From: Hypoxylon rubiginosum
Taxonomy: Eukaryota; Ascomycota; Sordariomycetes; Xylariales; Hypoxylaceae
Length of the DNA: 64,000 nucleotides
Direction of reading: 5' to 3'
Assembly: GCA_902806565.1 (NCBI GenBank)
Contig: CADCXA010000021.1
Span: forward strand, 930,001 to 994,000
Shown here one piece after another: positions 46,731 through 59,524 of the stretch. Each line of letters opens with the position of its first letter. Position 1 is the stretch's first letter. Below the pieces are notes generated by a model. That model was not told the origin of the DNA and made no database searches. It was given only the letters and a program-made list of their open reading frames with translations. The position numbers and the translations under genes were made by a program.

Positions 46731-48070
46731 ATGCCATCCGCACCCACTTTCGACTTCTACTCCACCCTCGAGGTGGAGAAAACGGCAACTCTGCAAGACG
46801 TGAAGGAAGCCTACCGACGCTTGGCTCTTGTTCATCACCCCGATAAGAACCCCGACAACGCTGAAGCTGCCACCGCAGCCTTTCAGAAGGTATGCCGCCA
46901 TTCATAGCTTCGTTTCATTTGCCATACCACGATCCTTAGCCGCAAACTGACCTTTAATAGATCCAGCTTGCATACGAGACCCTCTCTGATCCCGTGCGAC
47001 GTTCCAACTATGATGCTCGTTCTTCGTCCCAGGGATCTCAGGGACCCTCGGATCCATTCTCTGGTGCCTGGGAGTGGGACTCCAGCGACGACGAATTCGC
47101 CTCCGAGGGGGACTTTGAACAGTTCTTCAGGGGTTTCTACTTCAGCGGCAGAGGCAGAGAGAGTGAGTACGCAGCATTCGATGATGCACACCGCAGATGG
47201 CGCGACATGGCCCGAGAGATGGAACGAGATAACGAACGACGGCGACAGGAGAGACGGTCTGAGATCAATGCAGAACGCCAAGAGCGACTCGACGCTGAGG
47301 CCGCACGTAAGAAAGCCAAGGTAGATGCCAAGAAGAAAGAGGAAGAAGCCAAGACCAAGGCTCGGGACGAGCTGCGCACGGCCGAGAAAGCCAAGCAGGA
47401 GGAGCGCTGGAGAATTCTCGAGGCTCACAGCAAAGACGAAAGGGTGAAGACTTGTCTTCACTCTGAGCACTGCGCCAAGTCTCAGCAGCGCCAGAAGTTC
47501 AAGTGCGGCGCCTGTAATGTCAAGAGAGGCATAACGGCTTTTGAGTGCCCGTACTGCGAATTGCTTCTCTGCCAGCAGTGTGTGGCTGTTTATTCCAAGA
47601 AGCGGGCGGCCGTCGAGAAGAAGCCTGTTCAGAAGCCGAAGCACATATCCGAACCTGCACCCAAGCCCAAACCGGCGACCCAGCCGAAGCAAGGGTCAAA
47701 ACAACAATCGAAGAAAGAGTCCAAGCCAGAGCCAGTAGCTGAACCGACCGCCGAACCCAAGCTGCAACCGAAGAACGGAGCCGAGGGCAACAAATACGCA
47801 CAGGCTAAGCCCAATCATCCCAAGGATGGCAAAGATGGCAAAGATGGCAAGGCTCGGCCTACGCAGAATCAGCCGAGACGGACTTGCTACAACTGCGGCA
47901 AAGAAGGCCACACTTTTCGAACCTGCACTAACGCTCGAAAGCCCGATCCCCGTAACTGCTTCTCCTGTGGCCAGCAGGGCCACATTTTGCGCCAGTGCCC
48001 CAACGGTCCGTCGCGAGGTTCTGGGGGAGACGGAGGCACGGATAAGACGAATGGAAAAGCGACGGCCTAA
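46731..48070 (+). CDS. J-domain protein with coiled coil, Cys-rich motif and two CCHC zinc knuckles, 422 residues
   Basis: Exons 46731-46889 and 46961-48070 flank a 71-nt intron that splits the J domain. The J domain (about residues 8-70) has the Hsp70-stimulating HPD at 36-38 and ends [19 protein letters not shown] charged helical stretch of about 90 residues follows ([17 protein letters not shown]... and repeated Lys/Glu), a likely coiled coil. Next are four Cys pairs (CLHSEHC, CGAC, CPYC, CQQC; about 218-257) resembling a zinc-binding fold. A Pro/Lys/Gln-rich linker includes a DGK triple repeat. Two zinc knuckles follow, [14 protein letters not shown] (from about 362) and [14 protein letters not shown] (from about 386). 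The combination suggests a co-chaperone that also binds nucleic acid, perhaps in RNA processing (inference). Frame and splice sites are intact. Confidence 0.88.
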
Positions 48071-51000
48071 TGAAAACCAACGGAATGAGGTCCTTTCGAC
48101 TGATGGCTAAGTCCAGAAGTGGCCTCGAATAGTAACCAAGGGGGGGAGGAGATATGCTTCAGGGAACATTTGACGTTTTGTGTTTTGCGTTTTGAGAAAG
48201 GAAGAGATGAATGACGTCTAAGATGATTTGGACTTACATGCAGGAATGGCGTATTGGCGAGAAAGATACCCAAAAGAACACCCGAATAATGTTGGCACTT
48301 GGAGTTTGGCTCGTTTACTTGCGTCCCCTGGAGATTTTCCCCTCTGGTTACATGTGTTGGACGTAGTCTTGATGGAACGCGGCATTTGGCACCTAGATAA
48401 GGCAGACTAGCAATCTGAGAACTGTTGTCATCGTCAGGTCGCTGATAGTGTGCCTTGCAAAGCTTTCAGCGAGTGAATTTTATGCAGAATGCTGACATGG
48501 ACAATATGTTGTCTTTGAACCTTCCAAGTACGTGGATTTGATTTTATGGGACGATCCTTTAACGATTTCAGGTTTCATTCCGTCTTTTCATACATTACAT
48601 CTACACTAGTAGACTACTACTAGACATTAGAACAAGTTCCATTCCGAATACCTCTATTCAGAGCATGATATCTCCAGGGACATGCTCATATGAAGCTACT
48701 TGGGTAGTGAGCCGGGCGCCTATATACGAAGATTGAGAGAAGCCTACAAATACATATTTTCATAACAGAATATTGCATTATATCCACCTCAAGGCCCTTA
48801 TTCGGTTTATTAACAGCAGAGTGACTTAACGATACCTGGGGAAATGGCTCATAAGTACGTACCAATATTTGCAGTTTCTATTAGGGGAATCCCAAGACTC
48901 TACCGTACGTAAGGATAGGGGGCATATATCTAGGTAGCTCACCTGTATTTGCCTGTAGGTACATTGCTTAAGATTTGCAACTATCAAAGGCCATTGATTC
49001 GTGTTCAATCCTGCCACCTTTGGGAAACCTGCCAACACTTAATAACCAGGCTGCCAAAGAGATAGAAACTATCCAACTGTTCCAGAAACGGCAATTTGAT
49101 TGGCAAGACGTGGCCTGCCCCGTAAGAACAGGGGCGACGAGGATATTTTGCAGACGACGTAGCTGTCAGCGTCGAAATATACTACAACGTGGGCCGTTAG
49201 GGAAAAGCTACTTGTGACGATGATAGCAAGAGTTAGGGGCACGGCAGAAAAAGGGGTTTATGAGAACAGCCGCGGCCACTATATGCCTCGCAGGATTCTA
49301 AACCCCGAATCGAAATTCCAACTAGGGCGGGAGTGGGAGTTCAGCGGCGCTAAGCCGAGGAGTGTAGGAAGGATAGGTTACGCTTACCCACGCACGTGGG
49401 AAGCTATCGTAGGTCTAAAGCGGAAAATAAGAGGGTAGATGCCCGCGGCGCACTCGGCGATCTCAGGAGGTGGGCTGGTATATAATTCGGCGCGGGTGTT
49501 CCGGTAAATGTGGAGTCTGGCAGGTGGGAAGGGCCGCCTACCTATATCTCTAACTCAAGGCTGTTCGCGGTCACGATGAACCCCTTTAGCTATGTGAAGT
49601 CAAGAGGCCTTTCAGCACCTGAAGTAGTTCGTAGGACCCCAGCTGTCTAGAAGCGCTCTGTCATACTCCCACCGCCGCCACAGGGGTGAAAAGGGGGGAA
49701 AGGGGGAGGGGGATTCTCATCCAGTACGGCATCGAAATCTGGGGTTTTATTCCTTCAAATAGCGAAGCCGACGAAAGCTTGCGAAAAACGACGATGATAA
49801 TGAAGTTTGACTTATACGTTCTTGTTACTGGTGATGTCGAGAAACTGTGGAACCAGCTCGCTGTTCGTGTCCTAGCCTACTGAATACGTTCTCATCTCCA
49901 AAGATTTCTGTTCTGGCCAGGCACGACGAGTACATATTTGATCCAGAGAAGGGGAATAGTACAGCTGGATATGCGGCTCCGGCAATCGCGTCAGCAACTT
50001 AAGAATCCTAAAGCTAGGAGGACCATTGCCGTCGAGCCGGAAGCTGGAAGCCTATCCCTGTCAGTGTCAAGGCTAGGGGAAGAAGGGCTGATAAGTGTCG
50101 GTAGCTTTCGAGATAGCTCACGGGATCGTAGTTTGCCTGAAGAATCCCAACTCCATTGACCTGACATGGCTAGAAGCTTGTAGAGAAAGGACTAGATGTA
50201 TACCTGTATTATCAAGGAGGTGGACAACTGTCTGTCTTGAACACTATTGCGATCCCATTCTAGATTTACAAGCGATACCATCCGCTCGGCGAGAAGGATA
50301 CGGGACAAGATCAAAGCACACTCGGTCAAGACTGGCCTTCTGTTTCGAGGGTTTATATGTCAATTTGGGAATCTGCCTCAGCTGCTAAGTCTGGAAAGGA
50401 CATATATTCCCACCATCACCATAACCCCCTTTCTTAGAGTCTACCAAGATTGCCCTCGGGGAGCCCTAGGACAACTAGTTCTCTGGGGGGGGGGGGAATC
50501 CGCGTCGGAAATGTATCAAGACGAGAATCCGGTAAATGCTGACTTGGCGACTGATTGCCAAGTGATCGATCCTCTTTTGCTATTCTTGTCCCTCCTCTTT
50601 ACGTCCCTTTTTTCCTCCTCGAAACCCTTTCTACCCAGTCTGCTAGCAGGCTCTGCCCCTTTCTTCCTTCTCTTCTCCCCCGGTATCTTCTCCCTCGCGT
50701 GCGTTGTGTAAGGCACAAAAAGTGGTATGGCCGAAAAGGTAAAAAAAATTCAACAAAGGAAATAGAACAAGTACTTCTCGCGTCGCGTTGGGTACTGTGG
50801 TAGCAGCGTCTGAATCTACCAGAACAAATGCGCAATGCTTCAAATTCTCCTCTCATCATGTACTAAGATTCGGATGCCACTTGTACGCTGCTTAGTATCC
50901 TCTCTCCACTTAATTTAGCATATTTATACTCTCGTTTTTTTGGTCCTGGTGGTAAGCCACCCTCTTTTGAACCCGCAGTCGTACTTTGATCAACGTAAGA

Positions 51001-51198
51001 CAGTCCATCGAGGATCGGAGAGATAAATTGAAGAGAGGAACGGAGCGAGCTCACGCGACCCAATTCGGTATATAAGATTAAACAGTACATATACACCAAA
51101 AGCAAAATCGAACGTATTGTTACCGAACGCCTGCCGCTATGATAGCTAATGTTTCGGTAGAACTCTTCGCTCCCGTAGAAAGGAATAATTGCCGAAGC
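48071..51198. other. Gene-free region of about 3.1 kb
   Basis: No gene is supported between two convergent genes. Open frames such as 50247-50711 arise from low-complexity CT-rich sequence. A run of 12 G lies at 50485-50496. Confidence 0.45.
50485..50496. repeat. Poly-G run (12)
   Basis: Twelve consecutive G residues in non-coding sequence. Length errors are common at such runs, so the exact count may be unreliable. Confidence 0.9.
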
Positions 51199-52826
51199 TT
51201 AAAGAGTGACATCGAGAACCAAGCTGACGTCTTGGACATTAGGTCCAGCCAGATCCTCGAGAACGGGTATCAAATCCAGTAGTTCGTTGTCGTGCGCGTC
51301 CGAGAACCAACTGCTGATGGGCACGGCGTGCTGCGGGTGGAAGATGTATGAAGTGGGCGAGTTGTCAATGATTATCGTGTCCCTCAGATCCCTGCCGACT
51401 TGGGAAAGATCCTTGACGTAATTGCCCTGGTGGTTATAGCAACTCTCGCGGAACAGCCTATGGTGGACAACCTTGTGGATGTCTAGCTGGTCTAGCAACG
51501 GGTCGCCGTACTGTTCAATCCGGTTAGACTTCGAGGACGGGCAATAGTGCAACGGTCAACATACCTTGGAGACGGAGGCCGTGAAAACTACAACTTCGTA
51601 TAGCTCACCCACACGCTTCATGAACTGGTCGACTCCTGGTCGCTTGATGACATAAACGTTATGGAAATTGCCCTCGATCTCGACAGGTATCGTAAAATCA
51701 GCCTGATGTAGGATCTGTAATGGTGAGCACGGTTGTTTAGAGTTGTCTAGGTTATTTCCTAACTTACCTTGAAAGAGCTGTGTACCAATGTTTCGTCCAG
51801 ATCTAGCACGAGGCATTTCCTACCCTTTAGATGAGGTTGAACGGGTGGTAAAAGATATTTGTGTTGTTCCTCGATATCAATCGACTTCTCCTCTGCCAAG
51901 AGCGGAGCAGAAGTAGAGATCGGTATCGGTCCGGGCGGGGGAGGAGGAACGGGCTTCGAATATTGTTCGTCGGTTTCCGCGCCTGGCTGCTTGGCAGGCT
52001 CACTCGCGGTAGGCTCCACATCAGCCATGTGGACATCGCCGTCAACGTCCTGAGTGGAAGGTGGTTCGACAGGAGCCGCCTCAGCTTCATTATCCTCTGC
52101 AACTGGAGGATTCACCGTGATGCTGGGGCCCGGTACGCCGACCAGAGTAGTCTGCTTCGATTCACTCTCGCGGTCGCCAACAGTCGACTGATCCTGCGTC
52201 GTAGATCCCGAAACTCGCTTCGTAGATTTAGAAGCGTCCTGGGCTGCGTTGCCTACTTGAGGCTGCGATTCTTTTTCTTTCTCGTAGAGCTGGGTTTTGC
52301 TACCGCTGTTTTGTTCCGAAGGTGTTATGGTTTGTCGGCTGGCTGTCAATGGTCTCTGGGGAATCTTATTAAGTTTGTGAGGAGGAAGTGGTTCTTCACC
52401 ACCTTCAAGTGTGTTGGCGTGGTTAGGAACAACACAGCAGCCGAGGAGCGCGAGTAATCCGCCCTTTTTCCGCCTTTGCGGAGCCCCAGCCGGAGAATTT
52501 GGCTGCGAGGTGCTTGGTGTAGTCGTGGGATTCGTGGCAGGGCCAGAGTGATTACTGGATGCACTGCCATTCCGACGCCGGCCGAGCATGCTGTGCTTAG
52601 ACTCCTTAGAATTGCCACCAATGCTATCTCTCGGATCGTCCGTAGTGGTGCCACTCAGGCCCGTTGTCGCCGGCGAAGATTGAATCTTTTGCGACGAAGA
52701 TCTCGACGGTACGTTTAATAAACCGCGACCTTTTCGTGACCCTGACCCATCCTCGGGCGAAACCGTCTCTTTTTCTCTCGAGCCTTCGTGCTCCGCGCGG
52801 GTTTTCTCATCAGCACCTTTGGACAT
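51199..52826 (-). CDS. psr1: Psr1/Psr2-like NIF/SCP-type protein phosphatase, about 506 residues
   Basis: Minus-strand exons are 51768-52826, 51565-51714 and 51199-51510, with introns of 53 and 54 nt (GTAAGT and GTATGT donors, CAG acceptors). The catalytic domain is a haloacid-dehalogenase-type phosphatase: [13 protein letters not shown] (Asp nucleophile in DLDET, about residues 342-346), YEVVVFTAS (about 394-399), and a distal [15 protein letters not shown] long disordered Ser/Pro/Gln-rich N-terminus contains [12 protein letters not shown], a Cys pair that may be palmitoylated as in yeast Psr proteins, which act at the plasma membrane in salt and general stress response. The start used is the ATG at 52826, but the frame stays open upstream to a TACTAAT...GCAATAG acceptor near 52872, so a further N-terminal exon is likely. 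Confidence 0.88.
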
Positions 52827-55800
52827 TTTCCGCAAGTGAATGAGTGCTTGCGGGTTGTCGGGAACGGCACGCTATTGCACTATTAAATGGTATTAGTATG
52901 CAGAAAATACGATTAAGCTGTCCGTAAATTGAACAGGACGGAAAGAAATGTGTTCTGAAGATTAAGTATCTTCTTAAATCAGATCATGGTTCCTTCGCAG
53001 CTAACGATATGACTAGCGCCAGTTGACACACAAACACGCACATACACAAGCTGCGAAAAGGAATCCGACCGATTAATTGGGGATGACTGGTGTTTCCCAA
53101 TAGAGCGTATCGGATAGTGACAATGATAATGGTCAGAGGGAAATGGCATTGAGTTGTCGCTCACCTCGGTATTCAACGGCCATTCACCTTGGATAGCTGC
53201 CCAAACCCCTGACGCAACAATTGGTGGCCTCGGGCGGCCAAGTCGGTACAAGTGACCGTGTCCGCGACCGCGACCAAAAATAGGAAGGTTGGCTGATGCG
53301 GCTGAACCGGAATGCAAATGAAAGATTTGAGTTTCGATTAGCCGCGAGAGGAACGAGGGAGCGAGACTGATGCGATTGATGTCGAGGAAGCCGGCGCGTT
53401 CGTGGAGAGGAGGCTTATTGTGGTAGATGAGGAGTGGGTCGGCGGATGCGAACTTGCGAAGGAAGAAAACAGGTCGAGCCTGGATGCAGATGACGAGCCT
53501 TGGAGAGGGAGAGCCTTAGGAGAGAGCCTTAGGGGAGCCAGGGGAGCTTTGGGGGTGTGCTATTTCTCGGGCGGGTATCTGAATGAACTAATAACTCCAA
53601 ATCCTAACGTCGTCCGTAGAAATGGCCCAAATGCCCAAAAAAGATGATTATCGGCGGCCTAGGAAAAATGATGAAAAAAAGAAGAGTCAGTAAGTACAGG
53701 GAGATAGTACCTATGTAGGAACGGTACAGTGCAGAGCTCAACTGGCTGGGAAAAGAGAATGGGAAGAAGAAAAAAAGAAGACTCTCTTTTTTCGCTATTG
53801 TCTTGTTTCGCGGAGGCTGAAGAAAGTCTGGAATCGCAAGCGAAATGATTTCCGCAAAGAAACTTGAACCACTGGGACTAGAGACTGGGGGGAGGGCACG
53901 GAGCAATTTGACCAGGGCAAGGGGGGAAGACGTTAGCGTTGTCTACTTTAAAATCACAGTGGAAGGATATTGACAAGGGGGGGTTCCTTGCCCACCAGCC
54001 CACTCGCCCACTTGCCCACTTGCCCCAATGCGCCCCTCCAAATTGATTGCTAGGCGTGCTAGGCTTGCTAGGCGTGCCAGGCCCCATCTGCCCCATTAGC
54101 GGCCAGAAGCTGGGCGCTTTGAACGGGTCCCTCCGTAGCTCTGGCGACCAGTAAGATCCTTCATTTCTCGCCCGGTTTCTTTCTAATAGTACAATGTACT
54201 CCGTAAGATTATCACCGATTACAACTGATTACCACCGAAACAAACCACCCAGACCACCTCCACAGACAGCCCTCAGGGCGAGACATTCGCACAGTAGGGT
54301 TTGTTAACGAACATATGGGAATCTCCACATTACCAATAACACGATACATCCTGTTTTGGGTACTTTGTGATGATGGCCCACTGTCCGGCTATCGCTAGCC
54401 TTGCCTCTACCAGAGAAGATTCAATATTGCAATTTCGCGGCTCTCTGTCTATCTCTCTCGACAGTAGAAATATGGCGTGTACTTCGTAGCCTGGTAGGTT
54501 CACTTACTGTCTAGCTGTGTATCATCACTGTCATCACCATCATCAACCATTGGTTTGTTAAGAGCATAAGCACTGGTCCCTTTAGCCACACACGATCTAG
54601 AGACACCCGATACCTAGCATCTAACCTGCAGATATGGTGTCACTCTCAAAACTAGACCTACTCAGTTAGGTACACAGATTGGAGGTCTCACACTCACACT
54701 CACACACTCTTTGCGGCCGCAACACTGCAACCACAGCTACTACTGCCCTCCTTTCTTAAAGCCTCTTCCCATCATCCCTTGGCCGGTAGACCGGTAGACG
54801 GAGGGGCCGTACCATGGTTGCTGCATCATAAGAAGCAGTTGGCTATGCACGCTGTTTCATAGCATCACCAAGACGAATGGACAGCAGAAGACTTGACTAC
54901 TGCATGATTATTTTGTCGCCCACCTCATCCTAGATAGCTGTCTAGGTAGTGTGCAACGGGAGACATTCCGCCACCGCAACGTCTACTACTCGTCTACTAC
55001 TCGTCTACTACTCTACTACTACCTATGCATAACCCAAGTCGAAGAGGAAAATGCCGTATTGAAGCGGGTAGGTATGGAGTACCTGCAGCCTCTAGCATAG
55101 TAGCATGTTCAGAGGTAGAACAGAGAGCTACCTGTTGGGGTTGAAAATGAGCATGTCCAAGTAAAACAAGGTATGCAGCCTATTGATGCCGACTTTTCAT
55201 TGGCTACGTTGGCGCCCGTCGAAAGTGACGGCTGAGATGCGACTCCGCTATTCGTCCATTTAGACAACAGCCTTAGCTTCGATTGTGAAGGGCTAACTGG
55301 AATACCGACCTCCCAGAAGGTACCTACACTTTCCTACGCTCCGCAGTGATATTGAATGTCTACTCCGCATATACTCCATCTACCTATTGCCTACATGCCT
55401 ACATACCATGTACATGTATGTAGTACTTCGTACATATTTGGGACATCTTGGGTACTCAAATTGCGGAGCAGCGAAGGGAGTCTGTACTACCAACGAGATG
55501 TGAGTATGCCTCCTGGCGTTCCAATAGGTATAGGTCCGTTGAACGATACGATATGGTAACATCTCTAACCGACACAAAAAAACACGTAGCTATTTTTATT
55601 TCCTAGGGCCCATCAAGTCGGGTCTTAAGATCATATTCTATCGGAATTCTCCATGAAGTAAGTAGGGTGGGAGAAGCCAATCGCTTGTGACTTGCAGTGA
55701 TGGATACATGTACTTGAGATGAATAGAGGAGGGAGGCTGCATTTCATGTGTTTCCCCAGACTTTTCTGTAATCGAACTCCCGCTGTTCCCGTTAGGAGGT

Positions 55801-56317
55801 ACCTGGATAGCTGATAGCTTACTTGAGCCCACACGTGCACATGTGCAGACCGGCAACAGGCCCCCCCCTATCTAAAAGCCGCAGGACTTCCGCTGATCTT
55901 TGATCGTGGGGAAATGTGGCTTGAATTTGAGGCTTTACCTATATGCCACATGACCATGATGTCTTAGGTTGAATGTATAAGCCACATCTTGCTACTAAGC
56001 TTAGTAGGCTCAACCTCGGGTTATCACATGCCTCAGCTCGGCCAAGGTGGCTTTCAATCGTCACCAATGACGGAGTTTGCGAGCTATCCGTCTCTTCCTT
56101 CTTCTGTCTCAATCACATTTCAAAGACATGTCTGTCACATTTAGTTATACGTCCAACATCCAAGAGATCCGAATCTAGGTATCTTGTTTCCTCTACTATA
56201 GCATAGAAGAGCCCCATTACCGGCCATTCATCGTCAATGGCACCACCCGCAGTCGATTAATAACAATAGCTAGCCGGTTTCCCACGGAATACTCGGTGGT
56301 GTCATGTCCATGTCACC
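52827..56317. other. Long intergenic region between divergent genes
   Basis: About 3.5 kb separate the Psr-like phosphatase (minus) from the ABC transporter (plus). It probably contains a missing first exon and leader of the phosphatase. An open frame at 52979-53317 on the minus strand lacks an ATG but is a candidate. Tandem CTACTACTCGT units occur at about 54983-55022, and GCTAGGCGTGCTAGGCTTGC-type repeats near 54050-54080. No other gene is seen. Confidence 0.45.
54983..55022. repeat. Tandem CTACTACTCGT units
   Basis: Three to four copies of an 11-bp unit, decaying into CTACTA triplets. Non-coding. Confidence 0.75.
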
Positions 56318-58876
56318 ATGGCAGCGCAATCCACGCTCCGTCATTCGGCATCCGAGGACGTCCTAGTAGCCTTCCTCGACAAGTACACAAACCTGATCCG
56401 AGATCGCTTGCGGAAGACCTCCCGACGTACGAAGCTCCTCGCGACCCTCGCGCTCGCCGCATCCATAATACTAGGCGCAGAGGGCGGCCGCAGATGGTGG
56501 AAGCGAAGGAGGCAGGAGAAGGAGCAAGGCCGCAAGCTTCTGCGCACCAACTCGTGGCTGTTCAACAAGGACGGGTCGCGGACCATCTACGTCCCGTACA
56601 AAGATGGAACGTCCAAGGTGGTTATCAACAGGACGAAGCCTCTGACCTTCGAGGCGCACCGCCGGCTCTTTCTCAACCCGCCCAAGGTGTCGGGGCTCGG
56701 CGACGGCACCGTTCCCTCGGCGCAGACTAAGCCGGGGCTGAACCTCGCATTCTTGCACCAGTTTTTGAGCTTGATGAGCATCATGATACCACGGTGGACT
56801 AGCAAGGAGGCGGGATTGTTGGTCAGTCACGGCGCATTTCTGATGCTTCGCACCTATCTTTCCTTAGTTGTCGCGCGCCTGGACGGCGAAATCGTTCGCG
56901 ACTTGGTTGCAGGCAATGGAAGGTTATTTCTCTGGGGTATAGCCAAGGTAGGTTAATCTTTGTCACGGACTTGTTCTTGGACATGTTGCTAATGCATACT
57001 TATAGTGGTGTGGACTTGGCGGCTTTGCCTCCTATACCAATTCCATGATCAAATTCTTGGAATCCAAGGTGTCTATCGCCTTCCGCACCCGGTTGACAAG
57101 GTACATCCACGACTTATATCTCAATGACAATCTAAACTATTACAAGTTATCGAATTTGGACGGCGGAGTCGGCCAGGGAGCCGACCAATTTATCACCCAA
57201 GATTTAACGCTCTTCTGTGCTTCGGCCGCCAACTTATATTCCTCGCTAGGAAAGCCATTCGTCGATCTTTGCGTATTTAACTACCAACTATATCGCTCTT
57301 TAGGCCCATTAGCCTTAAGTGGTCTTTTGAGCAATTATTTTCTAACGGCGAGTATTCTCCGAAGGGTATCGCCACCTTTTGGAAAGCTCAAGGCGGTGGA
57401 GGGTCGCAAGGAGGGAGACTTCAGAAGTTTACATGCCCGTTTGATTGCAAACGCAGAAGAGGTCGCCTTCTACGGCGGTGCTGAGATGGAGAAGACATTC
57501 TTGAACAAGGAGTTCAAGTCCCTCAAGAGCTGGATGGAGGGCATTTACATACTCAAAATCCGCTATAACATCCTCGAGGACTTCATCTTGAAATACAGCT
57601 GGAGCGCATATGGCTACCTCTTATCATCCTTACCGGTCTTCCTCCCAGCCTGGGGTGGCTTAGGAGGCGCATCAGAGATGCTCGAGAGCGCCGAAAAGGG
57701 TGGGCGGGAGCGCAACCGCATGAAAGATTTTATCACGAACAAGCGGCTCATGCTTTCGCTCGCGGACGCGGGCGGGCGCATGATGTACTCCATCAAGGAT
57801 CTTTCGGAATTAGCCGGATACACGAGCCGTGTCTATACCCTTATCTCGACTATGCACCGGGTGCACGCCAACGCTTATTTCCCGCGGCCAAGTGGCAATG
57901 AACTTTATTCGCTATCTGATGTTCAGGGAACTATCCAGAAGGGCTTCGACGGCGTGCGATTCGAGCACGTACCCATTGTCGCACCCGGATTATGGCCCCA
58001 AGGCGGCGACGAGTTGCTCGAATCATTATCTATGATTGTCCACCGAGGGGAACACCTGTTAATATCCGGTCCTAATGGCGTTGGAAAGAGTGCTATTTCG
58101 AGAGTGCTTGCTGGGCTGTGGCCAGTCTACCGTGGCTTGGTGAGCCGACCCAAGAGTATCGGTCAGGATGGAATCATGTTCTTGCCTCAGAGACCGTACT
58201 TGAGTGTCGGAACCTTGCGTGACCAGGTAATCTATCCAGATGGCGAGTTAGACATGCGGCTCAAGCGCAAGAGCGAAGATGAGTTGAAGCGAGTGTTAGA
58301 TGCTGCTAAACTGGGCTATCTCCCTGATCGAGAAGGTGGTTGGGACACCCGAAAGGAATGGAAAGATGTGCTGAGTGGCGGCGAGAAGCAGAGGGTGGGA
58401 ATTGCCCGCTTATTATATCACGAGCCCCAATACGCTGTCATTGACGAGGGCACGAGCGCCGTCTCGAGCGATGTAGAAGGTATATTGTACGAGACATGCA
58501 AGGAAAGGGGTATCAGTAAGTTCAGACGACATCATTCATTTTCTCTTTAGCTTACAACTAACGAATTCTAGCTTTGATTACTATCTCGACACGTGCTTCT
58601 TTGAAGAAGTATCACACGTTCAATCTCATCCTCGGGATGGGCGAAAGCGGCGACGAATGGGAGTTCGAGCGGATCGGGACGGAAAGAGAGAAGATGCAAG
58701 TAGAGCGGGAGCTACAAGAGCTTCACGAGCGGCTCTCCCAAGTCGAGCAGTGGAAGCAGCGCCGCGAGGAAATCGAAAAGGAGCTGGCACAGGTTTGGGT
58801 AGAGGGCGATGCTTCTTCGTTGGAGCCACCCCCTTACGTGGAGAATGCCGAACCCGAAAAAGGAGAAGCACAATAA
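56318..58876 (+). CDS. Peroxisomal ABC half-transporter (ABCD/ALDP family, Pxa-type), 814 residues
   Basis: Exons 56318-56947, 57006-58515 and 58572-58876, with introns of 58 and 56 nt. The N-terminus has one hydrophobic stretch followed by a basic GGRRWWKRRRQEKE. The fungal ALDP core follows: PGLNLAFLHQFLSLMSIMIP, SLVVARLDGEIVRDLVAG, FRTRLTRYIHDLYL, the EAA-like NAEEVAFYGGAE (about 359), and membrane helices to about 450. The nucleotide-binding domain has Walker A GPNGVGKS (about 565-572), signature LSGGEKQR (about 666) and Walker B AVIDEGTSA (about 687-695). A C-terminal coiled coil ends in acidic residues. It would import long-chain fatty acyl-CoA into peroxisomes as a dimer with a partner half-transporter. 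Whether it is the Pxa1 or Pxa2 ortholog cannot be decided here. Confidence 0.92.
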
Positions 58877-59524
58877 ACGAGACTCCTAGGGACCGGAAGT
58901 TGTCCCCTGTACTACTACGATACTAGAGCTCTGTAGCATAAAGCAATTCTAGGATACATGTAAGAAGTAAACATCACTAGAAGCGTCGGGTACTAGATAT
59001 CGGCATTGACGACCTTGTAAGAAGGGTGTTGTAGAACCACTATTTATGCGTATCCCAACCGATCATCACATCGACTAAACCGCTCGCGGCTTGGGTTGAA
59101 GGAGTGCCTAGCCAATCGGATGAACGCCTCACGTGGAATCCTTATACAGGGCTGCGAGATTAGCTTAGATCCAGGAAGCGGGCAAGCCCCCTTTTTTTCG
59201 GGACATGGTCTTATGCAGCCGTAAACTATAGGAGTATAGTTATTACTTCTTGGCGTGTGATCACTGCCAGTATCTAGAGATATCTTGAGGCTAGTCGGAG
59301 TGTTTGTGTGTACCTAGGATTAGATATCTCGAAGAGCCTCAAAGACAAAATCGAACAAATGAGCCTACTGACTCATCGTAGCGGAACACCATCAGTCCGT
59401 CGGCTGATAACCTTAACCTTAGCTCACTGTTTCCCATTAATAAAGATATCTAGGAGGTACCTAATGAACTTCTAATTCTTAAACCCTCAATCATTTCCAA
59501 TATTTCGCATAACGGCTTCATAAA
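58877..59524. other. Intergenic, no gene seen
   Basis: About 650 bases holding the ABC gene's 3' flank and the promoter of the next gene. A TCCCATTAATAAAGATATCTAG-like AT-rich stretch near 59432-59453 precedes it. Confidence 0.45.
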
